Assembly: GCA_001189345.1 (NCBI GenBank)
Contig: LFKV01000015.1
Coordinates: forward strand, 124,001 to 188,000
Direction of reading: 5' to 3'
From: Candidatus Paraburkholderia kirkii
Lineage (GTDB): Bacteria > Pseudomonadota > Gammaproteobacteria > Burkholderiales > Burkholderiaceae
DNA: 64,000 bases
Shown here in pieces: positions 28,554 through 38,545 of the stretch. The notes under the pieces were generated by a model. That model made no database searches. It saw only the letters and a program-made list of their open reading frames with translations, and had not been told where the DNA came from. Numbering within the stretch: position 1 is the stretch's first letter; each line of letters begins with the position of its first letter. The translations under genes and the position numbers were made by a program.

Positions 28554-28823
28554 ATGACCAACGATTTCACCGCCGGCGGCGCGGCGCGCAGGGCGGACGA
28601 GCGGAGTAAGCCGGAGGAGGCGCGTGCGATATCCGCGAACGCCGCGAAGGTGCTCGAAACGACGCGCCGCGCATGGAGCGAAGCCGCCGCGAGCCAGGCG
28701 CAGGCGAAGGCCGAGCGCCGCCCGCCGCGCGCATCGAAACCCAAGAAACGCGTCGTGCCGCGGCGTTCCCGCTGGCCGAGCCTCGTCGCCGCGCTGAACT
28801 ACTGGAGCCCGAAACCGCTGTGA
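28554..28823 (+). CDS. Small basic protein under a Fur-like box, unknown
   Basis: An 89-residue protein starting MTNDFTAGG, preceded by a strong ribosome-binding site (AGGAGG). It is Ala/Arg/Lys-rich, with a probable helix (EEARAISANAAKVLETTRRAW) and a basic C-terminal third (RPPRASKPKKRVVPRRSRW) ending LNYWSPKPL. No transmembrane segment. Not recognised. The gene ends in a GTGA overlap with the next gene, so the two form one unit, probably iron-regulated from the upstream box. Confidence 0.75.
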   Translation: MTNDFTAGGAARRADERSKPEEARAISANAAKVLETTRRAWSEAAASQAQAKAERRPPRASKPKKRVVPRRSRWPSLVAALNYWSPKPL

Positions 28824-29287
28824 ACGCCGCCGATTCCTCTTCGACACCCGTGACACTTCCTTCGCTCGCGCTCGACGAGCGTCTCTTCGACGAAAGCCGC
28901 TTTCCGCTCGTGCGGCTGCGCCCGCGTGCCGTGAAACGCGGCTACGCGTTCGCGTGGAGCGTGCAGATGCGGCGGCTCGTCGCGCTGTCGACGCCGTTCG
29001 TGCTGGTCGCCGAGCACGACGAGCAAGAAACCGCCGACGACGCGCGCCTGCGCGCGGCATGGATGCGCACGCATCGCGCGACGCTCGCGGCGTTCTGCCG
29101 CGGCCTGATCGTGATCGAGGCGCGCGCGACGACGCGCGAAACCCTGCGCGCGATGACCGAAGGCACCGGCGTGCGCACGGTCGTCGTGTCGAGCATGCGG
29201 GTCGCGGGCGAACTCGCGCCGGTGCTGCTGAAGCACGCGATTCCAGAAAGCGCGTCCGCCGCGCGCACGCGCACCCAGGCCATCTGA
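28820..29287 (+). CDS. Uncharacterised protein, second gene of the Fur-box unit
   Basis: A 155-residue protein with a GTG start overlapping the previous stop. It begins MNAADSSSTP. The body contains alternating strand/helix sequence (FAWSVQMRRLVALSTPFVLVAEHDEQ, then FCRGLIVIEARATTRETLRAM and VRTVVVSSMRVAGELAPVL) that could form a Rossmann-like fold. No Cys motif, signal peptide or membrane segment. Not recognised. Its context beside a Fur-like site suggests a role in iron homeostasis or uptake regulation, but no partner gene is visible. Confidence 0.75.
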   Translation: MNAADSSSTPVTLPSLALDERLFDESRFPLVRLRPRAVKRGYAFAWSVQMRRLVALSTPFVLVAEHDEQETADDARLRAAWMRTHRATLAAFCRGLIVIEARATTRETLRAMTEGTGVRTVVVSSMRVAGELAPVLLKHAIPESASAARTRTQAI

Positions 29288-29424
29288 ACGATCAGGGCGC
29301 GCCCGGTCTAGCAGGGGTCGGGCGGGCTGCTCTATGCTGTGTCGACCGGAGTCGGCGCCTTGGCGCTGACTCCGGTCCCGTGCACAGCAGCGGAGCCGAA
29401 GCCTTCCACCTTCAGAGGACGCGC

Positions 29425-31317
29425 ATGCCGACTTACCGAGAAGCGTATCACCGGTCGATCGAGGAGCCCGAAGCGTTCTGGGCCGAGCAGGCCCGCCGCA
29501 TCCATTGGCAGACGCCGTTCCGTCAAGTGCTCGACCGCAGCAAGCCGCCGTTCGCGCACTGGTTCGTCGACGGCCGGACGGATCTGTGCCATAACGCCGC
29601 CGATCGTCATCTGGCCTCGCGTGCGCAGCAGGACGCGCTCGTCTATGTCTCGACGGAAACGGGTATCGAGCGCCGCTACACCTACGCCGAGCTGCACGCG
29701 GAAGTGAACTGCATGGCGGCGGTCATGCGCTCGCTGCACGTCCAGCGCGGCGATCGCGTGCTGGTCTATCTGCCGATGATCCCCGAGGCGCTTTTCGCGA
29801 TGTCGCGTGCGCGCGCATCGGCGCGATTCATTCGGTCGTGTTCGGCGGGTTCACGGCGCCCAATCTCGCGGCGCGCATCGACGACGCCGAGCCCACGCTC
29901 ATCGTCACGGCGGACGCCGGCGCGCGCGGAGGCAGGGTGATCGACTACACGCCGCTCGTCGACGAAGCGCTCTCGCGCGCTCAATTCAAGGTGCCGCAGG
30001 TGCTGCTGATCGACCGGCAGCTTGGCGCCGGAGCGCCTGCAGGCGGGCTATCTCGTCGCGTACGAGCCGCTGCGCGAGCAGTTCTTCGATGCCCACGTGC
30101 CGTGCGAATGGCTCGAATTGAACGAGCCTTCCTACATTCTCTATACGTCCGGCACGACCGGCAGACCGAAGGGCGTGCAGCGCGACGTCGGCGGATACGC
30201 GGTCGCGCTCGCGGCGTCGATGGAGCATATTTTCCAGGGCGCGCCGGGCGACACGATGTTCACCGCCTCCGACATCGGCTGGGTGGTTGGACACAGCTAC
30301 ATCATCTACGCGCCCCTGATCGCCGGCCTGACGACCGTGATGTACGAAGGCACGCTGATCCGGCCCGACGGTGGCATCTGGTGGCGGCTCGTCCAGCAGT
30401 ACGGCATCAATCTGATGTTCACGGCGCCGACCGCGATCCGCGTGCTCAAGAAGCAGGATCCGGCGCTGATGGAGAAATACGACCTGTCGAGCCTGCGCAC
30501 GCTCTTTCTCGCGGGCGAGCCGCTCGACGAGCCCACCGCGCAGTGGATCCAGAGCGCGCTGAAGAAGCCCGTCATCGACAACTACTGGCAGACCGAAACC
30601 GGCTGGCCGATGATCGCGATTCCGCGCGGCATCGAGGCGTTGCCGTCGAAGCTCGGCTCGCCGGGCGTGCCGTCGATGGGCTTCAATCTCAAGCTACGCA
30701 ACGAGGCGACGGGCGAGGTCTGCGCGCCGGGCGAGAAGGGCGTCGTCACACTGGAGTATCCGCTGCCGCCGGGCTGCATGCAGACCGTCTGGGGCGACGA
30801 CGAACGCTTCGTCGACACGTACTGGAAGAGCGTGCCGAATCAGATAGTTTACTCGACCTTCGACTGGGGCGTGCAGGACGAAGACGGCTACGTGTCGATT
30901 CTCGGGCGCACCGACGACGTGATCAACGTCGCGGGACATCGGCTCGGCACGCGCGAGATCGAGGAGGCGCTGTCGGCGCATCCGGCGGTGGCGGAAGTGG
31001 CCGTCGTCGGCATCGCCGATGCGGTGAAGGGGCAGGCCGCGGTCGCGTTCGTCGTGCTGCGCGACGCCGACCGCATCAACGCGCCGGGCGCGCGCGAGGG
31101 CATGGAGTCGGAGCTGTGCCACGCGGTGGATTCGCAGCTCGGCGCGATCGCGCGTCCGGCGCGCGTGCATTTCGCGACGATGCTCCCGAAGACGCGTTCC
31201 GGCAAGCTGCTGCGCCGCGCGATCGCCGCGCTGGCCGAAGGGCGCTACCCGGGCGAGTTGCCGACGATCGAGGATCCCGGCGCATTGATGCAGGTGCGGG
31301 AGGCGCTGGGAAGCTGA
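29425..31317 (+). pseudogene. prpE: Propionyl-CoA synthetase prpE, two frameshifts
   Basis: Activates propionate with ATP and CoA. The ATG at 29425 follows an AGAGG site. The first frame covers the N-terminal cap (EPEAFWAEQARRIHWQTPF). One C is missing at about 29802. A second frame runs from FGGFTAPNLAARIDDAEP to VLLIDRQL; an extra G at about 30020 switches to the third, which contains the rest: YTSGTTGRPKGVQRD (AMP-binding), NYWQTETGWP, GRTDDVINVAGHRLGT and the acyl-CoA synthetase lysine in TRSGKLLRR. The two shifts compensate in phase, but the about 70 residues between them fall in the wrong frame and contain stops. Native length about 631. Confidence 0.9.
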
Positions 31318-31330
31318 GCGCCGAAAACGC

Positions 31331-31369
31331 GACGGGCGCGCGGTCCGCCGAGGGACCGGCGCGCCCGTC
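31331..31369. terminator. Hairpin between convergent prpE and the MFS gene
   Basis: GACGGGCGCGCGGTCC and its near-complement GGACCGGCGCGCCCGTC enclose a short loop. No clear T tract, so this is a stable intergenic hairpin that may end transcription. Confidence 0.55.
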
Positions 31370-31390
31370 GGAACGAATCAGACGCCACGA

Positions 31391-32662
31391 TCAGGTTTTC
31401 GCGCGCGCCCCGTGCGTCTTCGGCAGCAGGACGGTCAGCACGCCGAGCAGCGGCAGGAACGCGCACACCTTGTAGACGTAGTCGATGCTGGTGGCGTCCG
31501 CGAGATGCCCGAGCACCGCCGCGCCGACGCCGCCCATGCCGAACGCGAAGCCGAAGAACAGGCCCGCGACCATCCCGACCTTGCCCGGAATCAGCTCCTG
31601 CGCGTAGATCAGGATCGCCGAGAAGGCGGACGCCAGCACGAGCCCGATGATCACCGACAGCACGCCCGTCCAGAAAAGATTTGCATAAGGCATCAGCAGC
31701 GTGAACGGCGCGACCCCGAGAATCGACACCCAGATCACGGCCTTGTGCCCGACCTTGTCGCCGACCGGACCGCCGATGATCGTGCCCGCGGCCACCGCTG
31801 CGAGGAACACGAAGAGATGGATCTGCGCGGTCTGCACCGAGACGCCGAACTTGCTGATCAGGTAGAACGTGAAGTAGCTGGTGATGCTCGCGAGATAGAA
31901 GTACTTCGAGAACACGAGCAGCACGAGCACGCTCATCGCCAAGACGACCTTGTTGCGCGGAAGCGTCGCGTGCGCTCCTTGAGCACGACCTTTCTTCGTC
32001 GCCGGATAACGCTTGTACCAGCGGCCGATATTGGCCAGCACGAACATCGCGACGAGCGCCGCCGCCGAGAACCACGCGATGCTCTTCTGGCCGTGCGGAA
32101 TGACGATCAGCGCGGCGAGCAGCGGCCCGAGCGACGAACCCGCACTGCCGCCCACCTGAAACAGCGACTGCGCGAGCCCGTGCTTACCGCCCGAGGCCAT
32201 GCGCGCGACCCGCGACGACTCCGGATGGAACACCGACGAACCGCAGCCGACCAGCGCCGCCGCGATGAGCAGCGTGCCGAAATTCCCCGCGACCGACATC
32301 AGCAGCAGGCCCGACAGCGTGAAGCCCATGCCGACGGGAAGCGAATAAGGCTTCGGATGCTTGTCGGTATAGAGCCCGACGATCGGTTGCAGCAGCGACG
32401 CGGTGATCTGATACGTCAGCGTGATCAGGCCGATCTGCCCGAACGTGAGCGCGAATTCGCTCTTGAACATCGGGTAGATCGCCAGAATCAGCGACTGGAT
32501 CATGTCGTTCAGAAGGTGCGAGAAGCTGATCGCGCCCAGGACGGAATAAACGGTGCGTTGCGTGCTGCCGTTCGCGGAGTTCGCCGTGGCATGATTCGCA
32601 GCGGAAGATCCGGCCGATGCGCCGGCGGGCGACAGCGTGCCCTTGTCGATGCTCGTTTGCAT
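31391..32662 (-). CDS. fsr: MFS exporter, fosmidomycin-resistance-like
   Basis: A 423-residue inner-membrane exporter. The ATG at 32662 (MQTSIDKGTLSP) gives a soluble Ala/Ser-rich head and then about 12 transmembrane helices. The MFS loop 2-3 motif appears as GLYTDKHPKPYSLPVGMG, and the stretch LLNDMIQSLILAIYPMFK is characteristic of the Fsr branch. A substrate cannot be read from sequence alone. The frame is open 39 codons upstream but without a better start. Intact. Confidence 0.88.
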   Translation of the reverse strand: MQTSIDKGTLSPAGASAGSSAANHATANSANGSTQRTVYSVLGAISFSHLLNDMIQSLILAIYPMFKSEFALTFGQIGLITLTYQITASLLQPIVGLYTDKHPKPYSLPVGMGFTLSGLLLMSVAGNFGTLLIAAALVGCGSSVFHPESSRVARMASGGKHGLAQSLFQVGGSAGSSLGPLLAALIVIPHGQKSIAWFSAAALVAMFVLANIGRWYKRYPATKKGRAQGAHATLPRNKVVLAMSVLVLLVFSKYFYLASITSYFTFYLISKFGVSVQTAQIHLFVFLAAVAAGTIIGGPVGDKVGHKAVIWVSILGVAPFTLLMPYANLFWTGVLSVIIGLVLASAFSAILIYAQELIPGKVGMVAGLFFGFAFGMGGVGAAVLGHLADATSIDYVYKVCAFLPLLGVLTVLLPKTHGARAKT

Positions 32663-33002
32663 GGTGAATGGCTGGTGTAAGCGGAAGTCGTCTCGGTTTT
32701 TAGCTTTCTCAGCCCGATGATTATGCGCGGACTGAATTTCTGACAAGTGTAGGCTGTCCTCGTCGCGTTGTGCTGCCAAGCTTTGTCGCGAATCGGACAG
32801 GATCGCGCATCGGCTGCGGGTTATTTCGTCTGACGAAACGATTTTTGACCGGTTATAAAAACGGGCGGCGAACGAACGCCTGTTCGCTTCCTATAGAAAA
32901 ACGGCTCAAGAAAGCCGGCAAAACTGCCGTACTACCGGCGGGACCAGACCAGGATGCGCCGCACGACGGCAAAGTCCGCAGATCAAATTCGGGGATCGAT
33001 CG
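32663..33002. other. Intergenic region between divergent MFS and chemoreceptor genes
   Basis: 340 bp with no gene I can support. It must hold the promoters of both units. I see an AT-rich patch around 32820-32870 but no convincing paired -35/-10 boxes. Confidence 0.4.
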
Positions 33003-33549
33003 ATGAAACTGTTTTCGCTACGCGGCGCAAAGGACGCGGGCTTTCTGGCGAACGTCGAGGCCGCATCCGCGGGACTCGACGCGAACGCGCGCGCGGCGGG
33101 CAAGCGCGCGCTGTCCGTCAAAGCGTCGCTCAGGCTCGCGTTCGGGCTGGTGCTGGCGGGCACCCTCGCCATCGGCGCGATCGCGCTCACGCAGATCAGC
33201 CGCCTGAACGGCGCGACCGGATCCATCTATACGCAAGGCTACGTCGCGAGCCGCACGGCGGAAGAAACGCGCGGCTATCTGCTGCGCGCGAGCCGCTCGC
33301 AGAAGATGCTCCTCACCGCCACCATCGCGAAAGAGTGCGACGACCTCGGCGCGCAGATCGAGCAGGCGCTCGCGAACATCAACAAGGAGCAGGCGCAACT
33401 CGCGCAATACATCGACCACGCGGACAAGGACGCGCTCGCGCAGCAGAAGCGCTTCGCCGGCGCGCTCGCGACCTGGAGCGACAACCTGCGCACCTTCCGA
33501 TCAGGCGCGCGCGCTCAAGGCGCTGGTCAGGAAATTCCAGTTGGCCTGA
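33003..33549 (+). pseudogene. Methyl-accepting chemotaxis protein collapsed by internal deletion
   Basis: The first 164 codons are the N-terminus of a chemoreceptor: cytoplasmic head, one transmembrane helix (about residues 43-63, LRLAFGLVLAGTLAIGAIAL) and part of a four-helix-bundle sensor domain (EETRGYLLRASRSQKMLL). At about 33497-33500 it jumps directly to the usual MCP C-terminus (DQARALKALVRKFQLA, stop at 33549) in another frame. The second helix, HAMP and the whole signalling domain, about 1 kb, are gone. An out-of-frame deletion, so even the fused product differs. Confidence 0.85.
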
Positions 33550-33708
33550 CGCAGCACATCGACTAGAATCGCGGACGGGCGCGGCAGGGCGCCCGGTCTC
33601 GCGAAAGTCTTGCGCACCTGCCGCGCACAGTGAACGTCCTCTCCGGATCGAACCGCAACGTCGAACCTTTTCAGCCGCAGCGAGAACGGCGCAATAAAGG
33701 ACAACGTC

Positions 33709-34157
33709 ATGTGGTCGACAACCTGCCCGATCTCTTCCTCCGTCTCCAATAGCGACTATCTGCGCGAGCATGCGCGGCGCCTGCTTCGTCACGCCCGCGA
33801 TAGCGACACGAGCGCGGCCATGCCCGTACTGCGCCGGCTGCTCGCGGCAAGGGTCACGCGCGCCGCGCGTCTCGCCGACCTGCACGCGCTTCGCGACGAC
33901 CTGCGACTGAAGCATCTTCTCGCGATGCTCGCCGCCGAGTCGGCTACGCGAGCTGGGACGTATGCCAGGCCGCCATCGATGCGCGCCCGGCCGCGGCGAT
34001 CGACCGCTACCGGCTCGATGCCGGCGCATTCAACGACTTCGAGAAGAACTGGTTTGCGAACGAGCAGGACGCGCTCGACTGGCAGCGTGCGCACGGCGGC
34101 TACCTCGTGCGCTACGGCGTGCAGGCGGTGGCGATCCTGAAGCGCAATTCAGCGTGA
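33709..34157 (+). pseudogene. Unknown small protein gene, one frameshift
   Basis: The ATG at 33709 opens MWSTTCPISSSVSNSDYLRE with a helical N-terminal half (ARRLLRHARDSDTSAAMPVL, LRDDLRLKHLLAMLAAE). One C is missing at about 33941. The C-terminal half continues in another frame (GYASWDVCQAAIDARP, then YRLDAGAFNDFEKNWFANEQ and RYGVQAVAILKRN) to a stop at 34157. The rejoined protein would be about 149 residues. The family is not known to me; the sequence on both sides is protein-like, which is the evidence for the join. Confidence 0.7.
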
Positions 34158-34195
34158 GGTGCGTGAGGTGATGCGCGCGGGAAGGAGGCCGCCGC

Positions 34196-35647
34196 TCAGA
34201 TCAGCTCGACTTCCTTCCAGAGTTCGCGCTGGAAAAAAAAGCTCAGCTCCTTGGTGAGCTCGTTCAGCGCGCTCATCTCGGGCGGCGAGATCTTGCGCAC
34301 GTGCTGCGGATGCGTCCAGTCGCCGTAGACGAGGGCGACGGTCGAATCGTTCGATTTCACCGGCAGGAACACGAAGGCCTGCGCCTCGCCGAGCGTGTCC
34401 TTGTACCAGCGCGGCAGGCGCGCATCGTGCGCATTCTCGATGAAGATGCCCACCGGATTGGTGATCGCGAGATGGAACACGTCCGGCCGGAATTCGGCGG
34501 AGAAGCGCAGTTGCCGCAGCATCGGCTCGACGCCGTGTCCCAGCGCGAGGCGCGTGTGGAACTCGTTGTTGGCCTGCCGCCCGAACACCAGGGTGCGCGA
34601 GAGGTGGAGGCTCGCGAGGATCGACTCGGAGGCGAGCGCGGGCGCCAGAGCGCTCTTCGACGGCAGCGAGCGCAAGTCCTCGACGCTCGCGCCGATGCGC
34701 ACCTCCGCCGAGACGTTCGCGCGCGCGATGGCATTGGCGTTCGCCTGCAATTCGGAGATCTCGCGGATCACGCCGTCGCTCGCTTCCTCGTCGGCGAGCG
34801 CGAGGCTCATCGACGCGAGCGTTTCGGGATCGGTGTTGAGCGCGCCGCTGTAGCGATGGGCGATGTCGACGAGCATCGACTCGCGGCCGTCGGCGGCGAC
34901 GTGCTGCGCGGTGAGCGCGTCGGCGACTTCGGTCGAATAGTTGGTGACGGCCTGCAGCCAGCGCACGTGCTTCGGCAAGGTTTCGTCGACGGGCGCGGCG
35001 GGATTGCTCGCGCGCATGCCCTGGCGGATCGTCTCGGGCAGACGCCAGCGGTCCGCGGCCTCGATGCCGATTTCGTCGAAGGTCACGCCGAGCAGCGCCG
35101 CGCACGCGACGCTGTCGCTGATGTTTTCCGACGCGGCCTTGCGCCGCAGCTGGTCCCACTCGTGCTCGAGATAGAAGGCGACGAGCAGCTTGCCGATCTG
35201 CCGCATCAGCGTGCAGACGACCGCCTCCTCGGCGGAGCGCAGATCCTTGTGCTCGGTGAGCTGGCGCGCGACCGCGCCCGAGAGCAGCGTGTGGTTGAGT
35301 TCGAGCTTCGCGTCGATGCGGCGCGCTCTGATGAAAGTGATCGACGATCTTGAGGCCCACGACGAGATGGCCGACCGCGTCCATGCCGAGGACCGTCAAC
35401 GCGCGCGTGACCGTGGTGATGTTGCCGCCGAACGCGATGTACATCGCCGAATTGGCGAGGCGCAGCACCTTCTGCGTGAGGCCGACGTCGGACAGCACCA
35501 CTTGCACGAGCGCCGTGAAGTCGAGGTCGTCATCGCTCATCGCGGACACGGTCGAGCGCAGCGCCTGGGAAAGCATGGGGAAATCCCCGCGCTCGCTCAT
35601 GCGCGCCCACACAACTTGTCCAATAGTTCGGCCTTGGTGCGTGCCAT
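34196..35647 (-). pseudogene. HDOD-domain signalling protein, two frameshifts
   Basis: HDOD proteins are HD-related signal-output proteins often tied to motility and chemotaxis. The ATG at 35647 gives MARTKAELLDKLCGR; an extra GC in the run at about 35612 breaks the frame. The HDOD core (SQALRSTVSAMSDDDLDFTA, VLRLANSAMY, RALTVLGMDAVGHLVVGLKI) follows to about 35328, where 2 bases are missing from a CG run. The remainder (MRQIGKLLVAFYLEHEWDQL, HRYSGALNTDPETLASM, then a GAF-like C-terminal region ending WKEVELI) is in a further frame. Intact length about 483 residues. Confidence 0.87.
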
Positions 35648-35800
35648 TGCTAAAAATAAGAACCCTGCTCGATTACGCGACGGCTGACCCGAGGCGGTCC
35701 AACAAAACCAGATCCAGCGCTCGATAACACAGAAAGATACACGTTTATTATAGAGTTACGGCGCATTCCTCGATTAGAACACGAACAATTGTCCGCTCCA

Positions 35801-37074
35801 TCATGCTCCATGCAACACGAGCGAATTCGACTGGAACGATCGCGCCAGCTCGTCCGACGGCAACGCGTGGCTGATGAGCCAGCCCTGGATGTGATCGCAT
35901 CCGAGGTCGGCGAGCAGTCGCGCTGCGCTTCCGTTTCGACCCCTTCGGCGACCAGCTCCAGCCCGAGCGATTGCGCGAGCCCGACGACCGCGCTCACGAT
36001 CGCGCGATTGTTGCTCGCGAGGGCGAGATCGGCCATGCGCAGCAGGCTCGTCTACACGCCGCTGCGCGCGTTCTTGCCGGCCTGGTCCGGATACAGCGCG
36101 ACGCCCACGCTCGCCGACAGGTGCGTGTGCTGTCCGCGATGCCGGTACGGCTGCGCGATCGCGGTGAGCAGGCGCCGCCCGAGGCTTTCGGCGAGCTCTG
36201 CCGTGGTGCCCGGCGGCAAAAGCACAGCGAACTCGTCGCCGGCCACGCGCGCGACGCGCTCGCCGTGCCCGGCCGTGTGCTGGATGCGGCGCGCGGTTTC
36301 ACGCAGCAGTTCGTCGCCGGCGTCGTCGCCGAGCGCGCGGTTGATGTGCTGATAGTCGTCGATGTTGAGCAGCACGAGCCCCGCGTGCGTGCGCGTGAGC
36401 TTGGCCGCGGCCTGCGCCGTGGCGATCGCCGACTTGAGCGCGACCAGGTTCTCGAGGCCGGTGAGCGGATCGTGATTCAGCGCGTGCGTGAGCGAGGTCT
36501 CGCGCTCGCGCCAGTGCGACACGTCGAAGGCGGCGAGCGCGAAGCCGGGCGTACCGTGCGCGGCGCTCGAGATGATGAGGCGCAGCTCGACGCAGACCGG
36601 ATAGGTCAGCGATTTCACGACGGTCAGCGTCGCCGATTCGAGCTTGCCGCTCGCGCGCGCCCGGGCGACGAGCGCGTGCAGCTCGTCGGCTTCCTCGGAC
36701 GCGACGAGATCGTGCAGCGTCAGCATGCTCAGATAGTCGCGGTGATAGCCGATGAACTCGATGCTTGCATCCGACACATACTGGAAGCGCAGCGCTTCGT
36801 CGAGATGCGCGAGGAAGTCGACGGCGCCGAGCGCTGCCTCGGATGCGGCCGCGCTGATCGCGCTTGCGGTGTTTCTGGGTCCGGATGCGGCGGCCGCCGT
36901 GGTGACGGAAAGCGTTTCGACGATCGGTCCGGCGCCGGGGCCGCTGCCTCCGGTTCGGGATGCGAGTCGAGCCCGCTTTCCCGGCGCGCGCGGAGCTTCC
37001 CATGCGCGGGAAAGCACATCTAGCGCGATGCGCCACGGTGCGCGGCGTGAGGCGGTGATCCGATTCGCTTGCAT
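35801..37074 (-). pseudogene. PAS-GGDEF-EAL protein with most of the EAL domain deleted
   Basis: c-di-GMP turnover protein. From the ATG at 37074: a variable head, a PAS-like domain (ALRFQYVSDASIEFIGYHRD), then a GGDEF domain (LTHALNHDPLTGLENL, ERVARVAGDEFAVLLPPG) whose signature reads AGDEF. After SASVGVALYPDQAGKNA the sequence jumps at about 36050 to the end of an EAL domain (NRAIVSAVVGLAQSLGLELVAEGVETEAQ). A further single-base shift at about 35918 affects the last residues (native end FQSNSLVLHGA at 35801). Roughly 0.7 kb is missing. Confidence 0.85.
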
Positions 37075-37832
37075 GTTCTCGTTGGGTTCTGGCGGCGGCG
37101 CGCTCGGCCGGGCAAGCGGCGGTGCGCGGAAAACCGCTTCTGCGCGGCCTGCCGCTGGGGCGCGCCGAAACGGGCGTGGCGCGTTCTATCAGGCGAGTTA
37201 TCGGCGTGGTCGGGGATTTCTTTAACCGGTCACGCGGGTGCAACGTTCATGCACTCCGGATAGGAGAGTTTCGGATCGTGTCGACCGACGAATTCGGTTA
37301 CAGTGGCGCGTTTTCGGTGGAAACGGTTCCCGCGCCATTGTCGATTGACGCAGGGCCTTCGCCGCGCTGTTGACTCTCAGAATACGTCCGACCCGTTCGT
37401 TTCATGATCGATTCCAATACGTTGCCGGCCTGCGCCCCGGCCAGGATTTTCGAACCGGCCTTCGTGCAGGCGCGGCAGCGCCGGCGGCCGCGCGCGTCCT
37501 GAGCGCGATGCCGATCGTGGCGAGCCTCGTCGGGCTCAAGCTCTCGTCGGGGCACTGAAAGCACATCCGTTGCGCCCGCGCCACCCGGCCGTGCGCTGGC
37601 GCACCGGGAACGGCAATCGCTTGGACCGTTGCTGCACCGCGCGTATTTGCGTGGATATAATGGTTTGAGGTTAGTCGGTTTTCGTCCGATTCTTACGTCC
37701 CGAGGCTATTCGAGGTATCTTCGCGGATATAGGCGGCTTTTTTCGACATCTTCCGGAAAGACCGCTCTTTCATGCCGGCCAAATCGCCCGATAGCGGCGC
37801 ATGCCGGCGGCTGACGCATCAAGGAGGCGGCA
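37075..37832. other. Region with no clear gene; possible frameshifted zinc-ribbon ORF
   Basis: On the minus strand, 37566 down to 37298 can be read in two frames as one small protein: MCFQCPDESLSPTRLATIGI and ALRTRAAAGAAAPA in the first, then CTKAGSKILAGAQAGNVLES and IMKRTGRTYSESQQ in the second, joined near 37475. The CxxC start suggests a zinc-ribbon remnant, but I cannot confirm it. The rest is intergenic, with an AT-richer patch at 37640-37760 that includes a TATAAT. Confidence 0.4.
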
Positions 37833-38462
37833 ATGCTTGAGTCACTTTCGCTCGCAGCGGGCCTGTCATGGGCGAGCGGGCTGCGCCTGTACCTCACCGT
37901 CTTCGTCGCCGGCATGTTCCAGCGCATGGGGCTCGTTCATCTGCCGGATTCGCTTGCCATACTCGGCTCGCCCTGGGTCATCGGCGTGACGGCGGTGCTC
38001 ACCGTCGTCGAATTCCTCGCCGACAAGATTCCCGCCGTCGATTCCCTGTGGGACGCCCTGCATACCTTCATCCGCATTCCGGCGGGCGCGGTGCTCGCCG
38101 CCGGATCGCTCGGCCACGCGGATCCCGCCATGCTGACCATCGCGGCGCTCGCGGGCGGCACGCTCGCCGGCGCGTCGCATTTCGCGAAGGCGGGCACGCG
38201 CGCGCTCATCAATCTCTCGCCGGAGCCGGTATCGAACTGGGCCGCGTCGGCGACCGAGGACGTCGGCGCGCTGGCGGGCATCACGCTCGCGCTGTTCGTG
38301 CCGCTCCTGTTCCTCGTGCTCGTCCTGGTGTTTCTCGTGCTCGCGGGCTGGGCGCTGCCGCGGCTCGCGCGCGGCGTACACGGCGGCGTGTCGCGCATGG
38401 CCAAGCACATGCTGCCCGGCACCTACACGCGCATCAACCGGCTGCGGAGCAAGCACGATTGA
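37833..38462 (+). CDS. DUF4126-type membrane protein
   Basis: A 209-residue protein with a strong ribosome-binding site (AAGGAGG) before the ATG. It has several hydrophobic helices (LSWASGLRLYLTVFVAGMF, WVIGVTAVLTVVEFLADKIP, a very hydrophobic one near residues 150-180) and a basic C-terminus. The LAAGLSWASGLRLY opening and ADKIPAVDSLWDALHTFIR are features I associate with DUF4126; the function is unknown. Next to the permease remnant, whose possible TTG start overlaps its stop. Intact. Confidence 0.83.
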   Translation: MLESLSLAAGLSWASGLRLYLTVFVAGMFQRMGLVHLPDSLAILGSPWVIGVTAVLTVVEFLADKIPAVDSLWDALHTFIRIPAGAVLAAGSLGHADPAMLTIAALAGGTLAGASHFAKAGTRALINLSPEPVSNWAASATEDVGALAGITLALFVPLLFLVLVLVFLVLAGWALPRLARGVHGGVSRMAKHMLPGTYTRINRLRSKHD

Positions 38463-38545
38463 GCACCGCAGCCAAGGACGACTCATCCCCACGCAGCGCG
38501 ACGTACAAGGCCGGCCCGACTCACCGCGCGGTCCGGCTCGACTTC

